A stretch of 64,000 nucleotides of DNA, from positions 897,001-961,000 of the forward strand of contig WPIO01000068.1 in assembly GCA_009760855.2 (NCBI GenBank), given 5' to 3'. Positions within the stretch are counted from its first letter, which is position 1, and every line of letters begins with the position of its first letter. Both the position numbers and the translations under genes were made by a program. Below the pieces are notes generated by a model, which was not told where the DNA came from, ran no database searches, and saw only the letters and a program-made list of their open reading frames with translations. Below are positions 12,476 through 23,569 of this stretch, piece after piece. Source of the stretch: Cristatella mucedo. Its lineage: Eukaryota > Bryozoa > Phylactolaemata > Cristatellidae.

Positions 12476-12626
12476 GTTGCAGGTGCTGTGAGCACAAGGC
12501 AAGCAGCACGTTCAAAGCCGGGCTGGGCCAAGCTTGTCTGCTGCTGCCCTGTGTATCCGTATGTAGCATGGTACAAGAATTCTGTTTGAGGTGGCTCTTC
12601 GTTTCTACAGCATGCTTCTCTCGGCC

Positions 12627-12667
12627 TGTGTGTGTGTGTGTGTGTGTTGCACATGCTCACATGAGTT

Positions 12668-12718
<51 letters not shown>
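12627..12718. repeat. (GT)n microsatellites
   Basis: Two GT runs, 12,627-12,647 and 12,671-12,718, separated by a short CA-rich spacer. Confidence 0.95.
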
Positions 12719-12721
<3 letters not shown>

Positions 12722-12734
12722 CGTGCGTGTGTGT

Positions 12735-12868
12735 ACAGTCGACTCCGCATATAAGAAAATCGGATGTAGGAATACTCTGCTTATTGGAATAGCAGTTCCT
12801 CGTCCCAGATTTACTCCAGCTATAGCCTCACTCTGCATATGGCAATACTCCACCTATAAGAAGGGTCA

Positions 12869-12869
<1 letters not shown>
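12735..12869 (+). mobile_element. Possible TA-flanked DNA transposon end
   Basis: TACAGTCGACTCCGCATATAAG resembles a terminal inverted repeat of Tc1/mariner-like elements, and similar CGCATAT/TATAAGAA words recur through 12,869. No opposite end is visible because the sequence runs into a GT repeat. Confidence 0.35.

Positions 12870-12870
<1 letters not shown>

Positions 12871-12940
<70 letters not shown>
12871..12940. repeat. (GT)n microsatellite
   Basis: About 35 uninterrupted GT units. Overlapping open frames (VCVCVC, THTHTH) are artefacts. Confidence 0.95.
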
Positions 12941-12943
<3 letters not shown>

Positions 12944-13152
12944 CAGTGGAATATACATGCAGCTATTCTCAAGAGGGAGTGCGACCTGTGGAACTGCACT
13001 AAAGTGCCGGCTGCCACAGGGCTGTGAATCTGAGCAGAGGGTACGATTGGTCATGTTCTTCTTGTGACTTGACGTCAGGATCCAAGCCCTGCTCTGGGCA
13101 CTCGACGAGCATAGCTCATTGCTCAGAGTGTCTGTACTCGTCCTGTATGCGA

Positions 13153-13202
13153 GGGGGGGGGGTGCTCGTAGCTATAGCTAATTGTTGCTACCCCCCCCCC
13201 CC
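13153..13202. repeat. Poly-G and poly-C pair
   Basis: A run of ten G (13,153-13,162) is followed 28 bp later by twelve C (13,191-13,202). On one strand they can pair into a hairpin with a G:C stem. Confidence 0.85.
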
Positions 13203-13350
13203 GTGACTGCTTCTGCCATCCACTGGCTCGATGGCTGCTTGCCGACCTTAGGCAACCATTGCTAGCTAGCTACCTGTGGCCGTGCAAAGGCTTGAGGTAG
13301 CCGTGGTGGTGAATTGCTGCTGCTCCACCTGGTGTGTGGTAAGCAAACTA

Positions 13351-13540
13351 GTAATAATAATAATTTTTATTATAATACACTTGATAAAGCACCTTCAGAG
13401 AACTAAATCTCTTTCTAGGTGCTTTACACTTGCTGCAATAGAAACACGATCGAATGCTCGATAAACAACAAGAATAACATGGTTAGGGGCGACACGCACA
13501 TGGTCAGCATACAAGTGTGGTTAGTGGCGGCATGCTACAA
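13351..13540 (-). mobile_element. LINE A 3' end
   Basis: AATAATAATAA.. then the antisense terminal stem-loop and the 3' UTR words GATAAACAACAAGAATAACATGGTTAGGGG and TTAGTGGCGGCATGC, as in 25,902-26,100. Strongly 5'-truncated. Confidence 0.8.
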
Positions 13541-13849
13541 ACTAGAGCGGCATGGGTTATGGTATTGTAGAGATTATCGTTGAATTATTTTTTGCTTTTT
13601 TGGATCTGCCGGTAACTGGCTGTGGATGCTCTCCTCTGCCTCCACCCACTTCGGTTTGTCGTTGTCTCCGGCTGGGGCTCTGGCTGTCTCACTCTGTTCT
13701 GGCTTAGTTTCCCTTGTCCTTAATTGCTTGCTGGCCTAGCTGCTTTGGCCCACTGAGACCATCTATCCTGGATATAGTGCATTGATCGACCTCTAGTCCT
13801 GAATGCCGACCTGGGTGCAGTGGTAGGCCGGGATCCAATTAATGCCGAC

Positions 13850-14000
13850 TCCAGTTCAGTGCAGTTTTCAACCCAGTGTCCCTGGACAGCTGGCATGCAT
13901 CTGTCGGCTCAATGCCGGCTTCTTTAACTTCCGATCAAGTTGTGGTGATGGCCGTCGAGACTCTTCTGCCGCCATGTCAACGAGGCTGCTAAATCAGATA
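13850..14000 (+). mobile_element. SINE-1 fragment, decayed
   Basis: The tail part is clear: GTGGTGATGGCCGTCGAGACTCTTCTGCCGCC then GAGGCTGCTAAATCAG, as at 45,668-45,865. The head is diverged. Confidence 0.5.
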
Positions 14001-14970
14001 ATCTTTCCTTTTCTCCTACGACACCCGATGGCTGCATGGAGATCTTGCAGCTCTATTGCTGCGTCGAGCCAGCCTAGAGCCGGATGAAGGCTACGAATGA
14101 TTGATCTCTGGCACGAGTGAACAAGCCAGTGTGTGCTCGTAAGTGAAAAGGAAAGCAAGCACAAACTCACTGGTATCCTCGGAAGTTGACTTTTGCAATG
14201 AGCAGCTGAGTGACTCATATCGGCTCGCCCACTTCGACAGGTGATTCGGTCTCGTCTGCTGTGTCCGGGCAGCTGCTGTTTGTCGTCCAGCGCCACCGAT
14301 GGTGCTGGCACCGCGGTGCAAACATGCGAGCCGTCGTTTTGTCGACTGCTTGTCAGTGCTCACCGCACCAGAATGTGATCCAATGGATGCCAGATGACCA
14401 GCCCGGTCTAGCCCGATCGTCAAGCCTGCACCTAGGTTGCTCGAGCGATCGGTGAGATCTATGATGAGCCTCAGATTCGTGAGAGCAAACAAGCCGTTAA
14501 TCGCGTGACCAAGTCTGCAGCAGGATGTTTCTAATGGCTTATTAGCGCTGGGGCATGACGAGCTTGTTAAGGCATGGGATGTAGGCGACTAGCTTATTAC
14601 GAGAGAAGAGGCCAATGCACACATCCGTGAGCCGATGCCTGCCTCTGTCATCGAAGGCCGTCTGCTGACCAAGCTCAACCATCCTTGGCCATTGCTCGTG
14701 CACAACAGCTGCTTAGTCATCACTGCTTGGTGGGCACACTGGCTGAGATGCATGTGTAGCCGGCTAACCTTTGGCTGAGATGCATGTGTACCGGGGTAAC
14801 CTTTACATCCATGCACGAGGTTTGGTTCAAGTGGTTGTCATTCTTACGGCATATGTCTGTATTACTTTTTAAAATGAATTTATGGTTGCTGACAGTACCG
14901 GGCAATAGGTTTGCAGTGCACACCACATTGTTTTCGGCTCGATGGCAGCATATCTGACAGTAACAAATTA

Positions 14971-15126
14971 AAAATATATATATATAATTCGTTTATATAG
15001 CGCCCGACGAGAACTTAATCTCTCCATTCAGGCGCTTCACATATGCCTCTGGGCTTGAGCCCACGACCTCAGCCAGAACTTGGTCGGGGCGAGCACCTTA
15101 ACCACTGGACCAAACCAGCTCGGCAT
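14971..15126 (-). mobile_element. SINE-2 copy, near complete
   Basis: Minus strand: A-box-like TGGTCCAGTGGTTAAGG, B-box-like CGTGGGCTCAAGCCC, then a LINE A-like stem-loop tail (AAGCGCCTGAATGGAGAGATTAAGTTCTC..GGGCGCT) and a TA-rich end. The head derives from a tRNA but does not fold as an intact tRNA gene. Confidence 0.75.
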
Positions 15127-16385
15127 AGTGACCAGGAAAGGAGGTTTGCACTACCTGTAAGGCTCAGTTCCTGGTTTCACTGGTGGTACATTTGCTATTA
15201 GCCTTTGCAGCACTAGGACTGTTGCAATCTAAGTTAGCATCTGCATCGTGGAGCCTTTAACGGCCAATATTTGGACACTAGTAAAGTTTGAGCCTCTGCT
15301 GCCCATGGTAGTCCTTGCATTCGTCACAATGGCTGCACTCACCAGTTAGCTGCCGCCAGCTTTGAGGATAGTGGGGCCAGAGGTAGAGTAGGGCCCTGCC
15401 AGACCGAAGTTAAAAAACAATCCCAACAGGACTATAGTGCAAAGGTCAGGTGTAAGATCAAAGGCTCTAGCCATGAGCCTCTGGCTTAGTTCTGGTCTGT
15501 TCTCCTGGCTCTAGTCTCACGGGACAGTGAGACTTGCAGCTCTGTCGGTCGGGTCAGGGAGGCTTGCCGAAGCACTTACATTTACTCGTTTCCTTGCAAG
15601 GTAACCTTGACTAACGCTTGCTTGCTGTTGGTTTATGACATATGACCAGAAGATTCGTTTATGTGCACCTCTAGTCATTGGATTACATGCCGAAACTACT
15701 CAACTGCAATCAGCTTCCTGTGCTGCACGTGATGGTTTGGCGGCCATTGTGTGAATGTGTATGTGCATGAATGCATGGTTTGGTGTGCGTGTGCCTGTGG
15801 GTGCAGGTGTGCTTGCAAGCTTAGCTGTGAGCCTGCTGGCAACAGCCATTTGGAAGGAGCATTTCCCTTCTAAGCACTCTTTCGGATTGTTCTTAGGCCA
15901 CCTGGCTGTGATTTATTACTGACCGATGTTCTTGGGGTGCAGTACAAAGGCTTATAATTGTTATATTATTATCTCAGGCGATTTATGTTTCGATCTTCCA
16001 GGTTCCTCTATGACCTCTACCATCTCATTGGCAAACCGAGCTAGATCTAGATCGATGGTCGGCCTGACGACCCAGTCAGCTGACCGGCTTTTATTTTTAA
16101 TGAGTGCCCTTTGCTTGGTAACGATCCGAACTGCTTACAAAATCCTAGCGGTCGCTCGACGTTCGGCCGAGGCAAAAGGCTCATGTTCCTGTTGTCAGTT
16201 ATTTCAGATTGCCAGCTGAAGCTTTTCTACAGCAGCATGGACGTTACTGCTTTGTTTGATGTCTGCAAGTTGGGGCGTTGAGATGAGCTTGTGTTTCTTA
16301 CTTTGGCATCTGGTCTCTGCTATCATCTGTTAGCTGCTGTTTACTTGCTAGTTGGGCCGCTAACAATTAAGGCCAAATTGGTAGG

Positions 16386-16480
16386 TAATAATAATAATAA
16401 TGATGCACTTGATAAAGCACCCTCGGATAACTCAATCTCTTTCTAGGCACTTTACATTTGCTGCAAAAGGAAGCAAAGTT
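16386..16480 (-). mobile_element. LINE A 3' end
   Basis: AATAATAATAAT, then the antisense stem-loop (GATAAAGCACC..AGGCACTTT) and TTTGCTGCAAAAGGA. Strongly 5'-truncated. Confidence 0.8.
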
Positions 16481-16601
16481 ATGGTCCTGACCTCTTCAGG
16501 ACTAGTTTTGGGGACCAGTACCCTGGTTGTCCATTTGATTATCCTGAAGTGAATGTGAGAGTTGCCACAAAGGTAGTTGCTCTGTGGTGTATGTCTTTAG
16601 G

Positions 16602-17110
16602 AAATAATAATAATAGTATCTGTGTAGCACCACAACAGAACAACAGAACTAAATCCTTTTCTAGGCAATTTACATATGCTGCAGAGAGCCAGGTCAGTAG
16701 TTTAGTAAGTCAGCACACATAAGCACATAAACGACAATTCGCATGGACCCCAGCAAATGCTGTTAGGAACAGGTGGGTTTTAGTTTGTTTAAATGCTGCT
16801 TGATGTGATGGTTGTGCGGGTCTTTGAGAAGTGGTAGAATATGGTAAGTGCAACGTTCACGAAAGGCATGCCTAGCTGCAGAGTTTTGCACCCACTGTTA
16901 GCAGATGTGAAAATTGTGAGACAGATTTGTGTTACATTGTTGCACTGCATTGTTGCTAGCAGTGAAACATTGTGCACCCCAAGTGGAAGCCACACGGGCT
17001 TCTGGGGAGCATAAGTATGGCAGACGACCTACAAGTTAAACTAAATACAATAGTCAGGATAGACCGAACCGATTTCGAATACATTTGCTAGGGCCTCAAG
17101 GACTATTTGA
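16602..17110 (-). mobile_element. LINE A-related fragment, old
   Basis: AATAATAATAAT start, a diverged stem-loop, then the GCACACATAAGCACATAAACGAC and ACCCCAGCAAATGCTGT words of the LINE A 3' UTR. It decays towards 17,100. Confidence 0.6.
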
Positions 17111-17135
17111 CCATTAAACAACCCTGATAGTAGTG

Positions 17136-17413
17136 ATGGAGCCAGTGGATGGGCAGGGGGGGGCATTCCCCCTCTTAGTCCAGGGGACAGCTACCTAGGC
17201 CGCCCCTATACGTAAGCGCTCCTACGGTTTCCAATTAAGTGTCTCACGAAAAAATTATTTCCTTTCTTTCTCTCTATGGGTAACTGCCGAGTGCATGTCG
17301 AATGAAAACTATAATTGTCTGCTTTAGTTTTACAATTACTTCCGGGTCATTCCCCCTATGTAAAAATCTTACGAGTCTTCCTCTCCCAGGTGAAAATCCT
17401 GGCTCAACCTCCA
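17136..17413. mobile_element. MITE-1 copy
   Basis: Ends are inverted and related (GGAGCCAG.. and ..CTGGCTCAACCTCC), with G-run and C-run subterminal blocks. It resembles the element at 18,478-18,705. Non-coding; the superfamily is not assigned. Confidence 0.45.
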
Positions 17414-18366
17414 CCTACAATGTTGGCGAGGCATGCCTTTCAGCTGCAGGGCGACATGCATTCCAGTCTATGATTCATTAGCATGCGTTTGGTGGCTGTG
17501 TGAGCACTCTGGCTCACCACGGTAGCAGACATGTCAGCTTGGCTCGAGGTTTTAGCGCTAGTCAGTTAGTGTATACTTGAAGACTGTCTCAAATCCTACT
17601 TAGAGAGATTGTGCTTGTTGGCCTGGTAGCAGTTGACGAGCTGTAACTAATGCTACTTCTCACCTGGTGGTGGCTGGTACCACCAGCTGCCAGCCATTGA
17701 CTCACCAGGCCCTGCTGTAGCAGTCACTGATGTAACCAGTGATGATGTAACCAGTCACTGATGTGGGCAGGCAGCCGGCAGCTTCACACGAACTGTTCCT
17801 GTGTGAGTTGCTCATTCTCTTCAATACTCCTGCACCACTAATACGACTTCCTGTGTGGCCTTGTGTTTTGGTCGTATCAGCTTGCAAGAAGTCATCGTGG
17901 CCGTACCTCTTGTTACCGTGTTGAGGTTTATAGAGTTGCATGATGGGTTGTGGAACAGTACTGACTAGCAGTAATTTATGCAACACATTTTTGCAAGTGG
18001 TCTTAGCGTAGGAGAATAAAGCAGCAGCCAGTCTCTTTGCCCTTGCATCAACGATGGGTGTCAGGATGAAAGGGCCGCCGGAGCCCAAGCTGTAGCAACC
18101 TAGCAGTTGGCGATCGAGCTTTTTTGTACACGTCCTCCGCTGCTCTGGGCACACAGCCTCGCTGGGTTTTCTGCCTCGGCCATCCTATGTGCACGTTTGT
18201 GGAAGGGTTGTAGGGTGCCCTGCTAAAGAACTGCCCAGATCTCCTGCCCTATAGAGTTTGCTACAAAATAAAAGCATGAGAGAGCAAGCTAAAGAAAGGA
18301 CCAGGGGGTACCGGATGGAATAAGCCTGAAGGTGTATAGTAAGCGATTCAATTTCTATCTGTGTTC

Positions 18367-18370
<4 letters not shown>

Positions 18371-18444
<74 letters not shown>
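18371..18444. repeat. (GT)n microsatellite
   Basis: About 37 GT units. Confidence 0.95.
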
Positions 18445-18446
<2 letters not shown>

Positions 18447-18477
18447 TTGGGCCTTGCATCCGGAGAGTTCTTGAAGA

Positions 18478-18705
18478 GTGACAGAGCCAGGATTTACATC
18501 TAGGGGGTAAGACCCTACAAATACGCATGTAGGCGTGCTAGATCTGCGATTAATAAAAAATGGTAGCACAAAATCAGTGTTTATTCTATGCCTGCTCGGC
18601 GGTTGCTCGTCGAGTGGATTGAGACATAGTTTAATCGTTGTTGACGGTCGTTGGGCGTGGGATTAGTAGGCAGCCTATGTTGCTGCCCCCTCTGGCTTCA
18701 GCCAG
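18478..18705. mobile_element. MITE-1 copy
   Basis: Left end GAGCCAGGATTTACATCTAG matches the inverted right end of 17,136-17,413. The inner word GGTTGCTCGTCGAGTGGA is shared with 33,433-33,450. The right end, CCCCCTCTGGCTTCAGCCAG, is inverted to the left. Confidence 0.45.
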
Positions 18706-19805
18706 TGCCTGCAGACTGTGGGTCAACTAGTGTGGGGTGGTCGAAGGTTCGGTTGAAAGGGCTAGCCATGATACCGGAGTCGTACCTTCTGTATTGAGGC
18801 ACTTGGGTCTTTAAGAACTCCAAAGCACCCAGTTAAAGTGGGGCAGCTTTGGAACTTGAGGACTTGACCATGTAGTAGGAGGCTAGTAGGTAAGGTAGCA
18901 GAGACTAGTAGGCAGCATGCAAGGGCGGCGGCTTGTTCAAGCACCGGGTGACTCCGGCTGACGGCCACTGGTGGCTCAAGAGCAAGTAACTGCCAATTGC
19001 CCAGTCTAGTTTAGCCTTAGAGTCCTTGCATAAAGCCGGATTTGCCACTTGAATGAAAATCGCCGGAACAGGACCGTGCCCAGTCTTGGCAGCCCCCTCT
19101 TCTTTGCAGAGACTTTGTGCCGCAAAGAAGACCGGAAGAGATTGCCCCTCCCCAGACAGTTGGATTTAACTGCAGAAAGCATTGTGTAGCCAGGGTCAAT
19201 TTTCGGTTTGCAGCTGCGGTTTCGTCCTGCAGCTTGAAGCTACCCAAACAGGCTGCTGATTGTTTGCTTGCTGTGCAGCCTAAAACCGATGAGCAACTTG
19301 ATAAGGGGGCTCTTGCAAATGCCTGACAGTCAGTCACGTGGCAATGTAAGTGTGCCACGACGGTTCAGCAACAGATAGCGTATGTGATCTATAGTGGTTA
19401 GTTTGCATTGTTGTTTTTGGCCAGAAGCTTTCGGTGCTTTGTATAATGTCTCGAGGCGGCTTGCACCACTGGCTGTCCGGCAGCCTTGCTTCTGTGCACG
19501 GTTATTGCGGGCAGTTTTGCTAGAGCTTCGGTCTTTCGAGTTGGTGGATGTGCAATCGACCACTCTCCTCGATGATATACTTTGCATCTTGGTGACTTGT
19601 AGTTATAGGCCACATGCACCCCCACGACATGCAGGTGCTTTGGGGTCCGTGTTGCTCTTCTTGCTCTGCATCTCACGACATGCCTTCTTCCTGTGGGGGA
19701 CCCGGGGGCAAAATGACCAAGCCTAAGAAATATTTGGTTGAACCAGCCTCCAGACCTATGTGATGCCAATGTTACTACTTGGCTAGTACAGTAAATGTCT
19801 GCCCT

Positions 19806-19892
19806 TTGCAGCAAATGTAAAGCGCCTAGGAAGAGATTGAGTTCTCTGAAGGCGCTTTATCAAGTGCATTATTATTATTATTATTATTGCCG
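19806..19892 (+). mobile_element. LINE A 3' terminal 85 bp
   Basis: GCAGCAAATGTAAAGCGCC, the stem-loop, GGCGCTTTATCAAGTGC and (ATT)n in sense orientation. Only the extreme 3' end was inserted. Confidence 0.85.
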
Positions 19893-20145
19893 TGTACAGT
19901 AAAAGGCACTAGCTGACTGTTCACTTGACTTGCATTGGTAGTCAGTCAGGTCTTCACAGGTCTCTGGACATGCGTTTGCGTGTGCAATATGTCATACCTG
20001 TTCTATGTCGTTCTCTAGCTCTTGAGCATATCTGTCTTACTCTGTGTTTCTCTGCCTACTTCTCACTGCCTAGGTCTCCAATATATCTCCCTCCTCTTCC
20101 CTCTCCCTCTCTCTCCCTCCACTTTTTCTCTCCATTTCATCTGTT

Positions 20146-20600
20146 AGCCAAGTTCTTTTTAAATGTGGTCAAGTCAGGGGATGTTCTGACGCATGTCGGG
20201 AGGGAGTTCCAGGCTTTTGGAGCATACGAACTAAATGCACGGTCTCCAAAGGATTTGAGGTTTGTACGAGGTATTGGTAGACTGTTGGATTCCGAAAAGC
20301 AGGTGGTACGATGCTTGGCCTCGTGGGGGAGTAGATCTGAGAGATAGGCTGGAGCCAAAGAATGAAGGGACCTAAAAGGGAGCGACAAAACCTTGAAGTC
20401 GATCCGTTGCTTGACTGGTAGCCAGTGCAGGTCGGCGAGAAGTGGTGGGATGTGGCAACTGCAAGATGAGATGTCACAAATGCAAAAAAAAGACCAACTT
20501 AGACATGGTATCCTTATCTAAACAAGCCCGAATTTTAGCAATGTTATTTAGCTGAAAGTAGGCAGACTTGATTGTGGAGCTACTCTGATTCTTTATCCGG
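20146..20600 (-). mobile_element. LINE A internal fragment
   Basis: The minus strand encodes LINE A C-terminal pieces (APAYLSDLLPHEAKHRTT, SNSLPIPRTNLKSFGDRAF). A deletion near 20,465 removes the segment between LLADLHW and STIKSAYFQLNN. The usual 3' tail is absent. Confidence 0.8.
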
Positions 20601-20939
20601 TGAGCATAGGATCGTTTGACAGTACCTACGTCATCTGTGTCTAGCTGGTAAGGGTAGACAGCTTCTGTTTGTGTTTGGAGCACTCTGCTGGCTGGTTAGG
20701 GGAGATTATTGGTGTGCAGGCTGCTGGTTTTTCCCTGTCCCATCTTGATGGTGCTGGGGCTGTTTTGGATTGTTAGCCTCTGTGGTTTGCTAGAACCACC
20801 ACCTGCACCAACCCGGCAGCTATGGTTCCACACAGATCAGATTGGCCAGACTGAGCATTTGCTTCATATCGACCAGCCGGACCTGCAATCATGCTTGCTG
20901 GCTGGTCTTAGTGCTTAGCCGAACTCAGTGGCTCTGGCT

Positions 20940-21125
20940 GCTGAAGTCCAATACCCAGGGGTAAGGTGCTCACACTTTACCATCCGGGTCATGGGTTTGA
21001 GTCCTGCAGTAGGCAATCCATTATTGCTCTCTGCAAGCTCTCTGTAAGGGCGATGACCTCCGAGGCACTTATGCCGCTAAATACATGAGACTGTTTGATC
21101 AGCTAGCCTTTGCACTACTGTACTT
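20940..21125 (+). mobile_element. SINE-1 copy
   Basis: Head CCAGGGGTAAGGTGCTCAC, B-box-like ATGGGTTTGAGTCC, body GTAGGCAATCCATTATTGCT, then a diverged tail with GAGGCACTTATGCCGCTAAA. No LINE B terminus is retained. Confidence 0.65.
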
Positions 21126-21527
21126 CTACTAATGCTGAGGCTTATGAGGCTACCAGCATGAGGATTATCGGAACAGGGTTAGCTTGCTTTGTGCTTTTTT
21201 GCGTTTAAGACAAGAGCCTAATAGTTCCTCATTGCCTTTGCTCAATCCGTGTGAGTCATTCTTGCTGTGCTTTTGCATGCGGCTGTAATTGTGCATGGCA
21301 TTACCATTTTAATAATTACAACAATACATTTAGGTGCTTTCTAATTCACTTCAAGAGATGCTTTCTTCCTGCCTAAGCGATGTCCAGAAAGAGATTTACT
21401 GCTCTTAGGGCACTGAACAAATTTATTGTTAGTAGTAGTAGTATTAAACCCACTAGCAGAACCCTCTGACTCATATGGATTTCTGCCGTCCACCAAACAG
21501 GTCGAGGGAAGAATCCTGGTCAAGATG

Positions 21528-21690
21528 CTTCGCTGGTTTAGCCCTGTGGTTAAGGTGCTCGCATCGACCAAGGTCAAGTTGAATATTTTTGATACCGAGG
21601 TCTTGGGTTCGAGTCCCAAGGCATATGTGAAGCGCCCGAATAGATATTAAGTTTTCTTAGCGTGCGATACAAATGAATTATATATTTTTA
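21528..21690 (+). mobile_element. SINE-2 copy, near complete
   Basis: A-box-like TAGCCCTGTGGTTAAGG, a strong B-box-like GGGTTCGAGTCCC, then GCATATGTGAAGCGCCCGAAT and the LINE A-like tail ending in AT-rich sequence. Confidence 0.75.
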
Positions 21691-22073
21691 ATTCTAGCTA
21701 TGCTGATTGCTGCCGTGCGCTTCAGCTGTCTGGGATCAAGTTTTAAGGATTTATTTCAATTTCTTAGACAAGACCCTAGTTTTGAACCCTTGGAGCCACA
21801 GCCCCGGTTTGGCTGATCATGCCGACCAACAGCAATCTCACGGCCCTAGATGGTTGCTATTGCTGCATGACCGTTGTGCTTACTTGGGCTGACTCAATGA
21901 TTTTGCTTACTCCAAACACTTTGCATAACGTTCATCTCTGTGCTCAATGTGTAAGGCTCGTGCCGTTTTACAAAAGGCTGCCGTTGTAATTTACAATGTG
22001 GAAGTTGTGCAGTTACTTAGCGTTTCCGACCGTTTTCTGCCAACTGGTGCTTAAGACATGTGGCTGTTTGCAG

Positions 22074-22212
22074 ACAGTAGACGTCTTGATGATTACATTA
22101 GACACTTCGAGGAACTGAACTATGACCGCCAGACTCTCGGCACCCGTCATGATCGAGTCAAGCGGTCGACTAACGATAAAAACTTGCATCTAGAATTTAC
22201 AGCCTTTGGAAG
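22074..22212 (+). CDS. ADAM10: ADAM10 exon 2: start of prodomain
   Basis: The acceptor follows TGGCTGTTTGCAG and the donor is GTGTGT. Phase is 1 in, 2 out. Encodes DSRRLDDYIRHFEELNY.. to ..LHLEFTAFGR, matching the ADAM10 prodomain start (human PLNKYIRHYEGLSYN.. LDFHAHGRHF). Contains a basic DRVKR patch, as does the human protein (RAKR). No stop in frame. Confidence 0.93.
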
Positions 22213-23569
22213 GTGTGTACAATCAACACGTCGGTGCAAGTGTGGCAGCTGCTGCAGCTGCGCTTGTACTATCTAGCTTTGTTCGGCCACGCTTTTTCCA
22301 CTTGCTGGCTGTGCTTGGCATCAGAAACCGTTACTAAGAATGCACCCTGATCGACGTACTAGATTGTAGGCTTCTTGGAAGTCCAGTTGCATTGATTTTT
22401 AGTTTGTCAAACGTGCTGTTGTCATATATTTAGGCCATGGCATGCTGTTAATTAAGGGCACAGGCTACTGCCAAAGCGTACTGGGGCCTTCAGCCTTACG
22501 AACTAATTTGAAAGTGCCTGGCAAGTCGGCATCTTGCCCCTTAAGCCTTTGTAAAACCCAGCAAGGTCAAGGTGCAGCTCTTGTGGAAATACTGGGGGTA
22601 CCTTCATGTCCACAGCATGCTTCATCATGCCCTGAAGGCATTTTCACTCTGCTCAAAAGAAGGGGCTTACTTCTTCTCTGAATGTTCTTGTCATAGCAAA
22701 CTTGGCAGAGAATGGGTGTAGTTTCATTTTCTGAAGTGCTTCTCCTAATATCTGTTTCGATTTCTCTCAATGTTGCCCTGAAGCCCTCTGCTAGCAAGAA
22801 TGCCGAGGAGGTCTTGTCATGGTCGCGCTAACAAAACCAGGGTGAGGGCGAATGCTTACTAGTTTTAGAATCAGTTGCCAGTCGATTTGTTAGATTCTAA
22901 TCTATTGGAGCACGAACTGGGTAGGCGATAAGCTATTGTCACACATGTGAGTGGCTCTGTTGTAATAGTTGCCTTTGATAGTTGTAATAGAGCCCATTTT
23001 GATAAGATAAATTCAAGTGTGCTCAACGGTTGTTCACTCGCTCTTTACTTGGCAGTGGACGAAAAAATCGCAGCATCGTAGGCAAGTGGGCTGCTCATTT
23101 AGTGTGTTCAAATCTGAATCGCTTATTCTGTTTCTGTGATGTCCACTCATCTGTCTGCTGTACTGTACTGTCACACCGATAAGCAACCTTGCTTGACTCT
23201 GTTATGTATGGTTGACAGCAATTTTCTGTCTGGGGAACTTAAAAAAGATTGATCGTCTCTGAATCTCAAGTGGTGCTTAACCTTGTATTCCGTGCTGCCT
23301 TTCTGTAAAGCAGTCTTTTTTTTCGAAATTTGCATTTGATGGCAAACAGCCTAGCAGTTAAAGAGCCAGTGTCACATTGGTGAAAGCCAAAATGTCTTAT
23401 TTAATTAGTTTCATCGTATTGCTGTCCCAGAAGAATCGACGTTGACTATTTTGGACAGATCAGCTGCAGACTGGACTGGATGGCAGTGTGTATGTGGTTT
23501 TGCTTGATAGAGCAAGTGCACATTGTGAGGCTGGGGAGTATACTGGCCAAGTTTCTCCTGTGCTTATAA

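Larger units (their letters stand above)
11089..22073 (+). other. Intron 1 (about 11 kb)
   Basis: Begins CpG-rich (to about 12,200) and may carry promoter-proximal control sequence. It contains SINE-1 copies, GT repeats, LINE A fragments, two MITE-1 copies and a SINE-2 pair, listed separately. 14,741-14,804 is a two-copy tandem repeat of about 32 bp (GGCTGAGATGCATGTGTA..). 21,385-21,432 looks like a decayed LINE A/SINE-2 tail. I see nothing identifiable in 13,541-13,850, 14,001-14,970, 15,127-16,385, 17,414-18,370 or 18,706-19,805. A minus-strand frame of 150 codons at 17,702-18,154 is unrecognised. Confidence 0.8.

Noticed and set aside
12591-13067. Open frames of poly Val-Cys or Thr-His across GT repeats (also 302-505, 18,348-18,569, 63,653-63,997)
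   Set aside because: They are produced by dinucleotide repeats and have no start context or splice support.
17702-18154. 150-codon minus-strand open frame
   Set aside because: No recognisable domain, lies in intron 1, and contains a short local repeat (GTAACCAGT); treated as chance.
21528-21690. Possible tRNA gene (A and B boxes)
   Set aside because: The spacing and lack of a cloverleaf, plus the LINE-like tail, make it a SINE.
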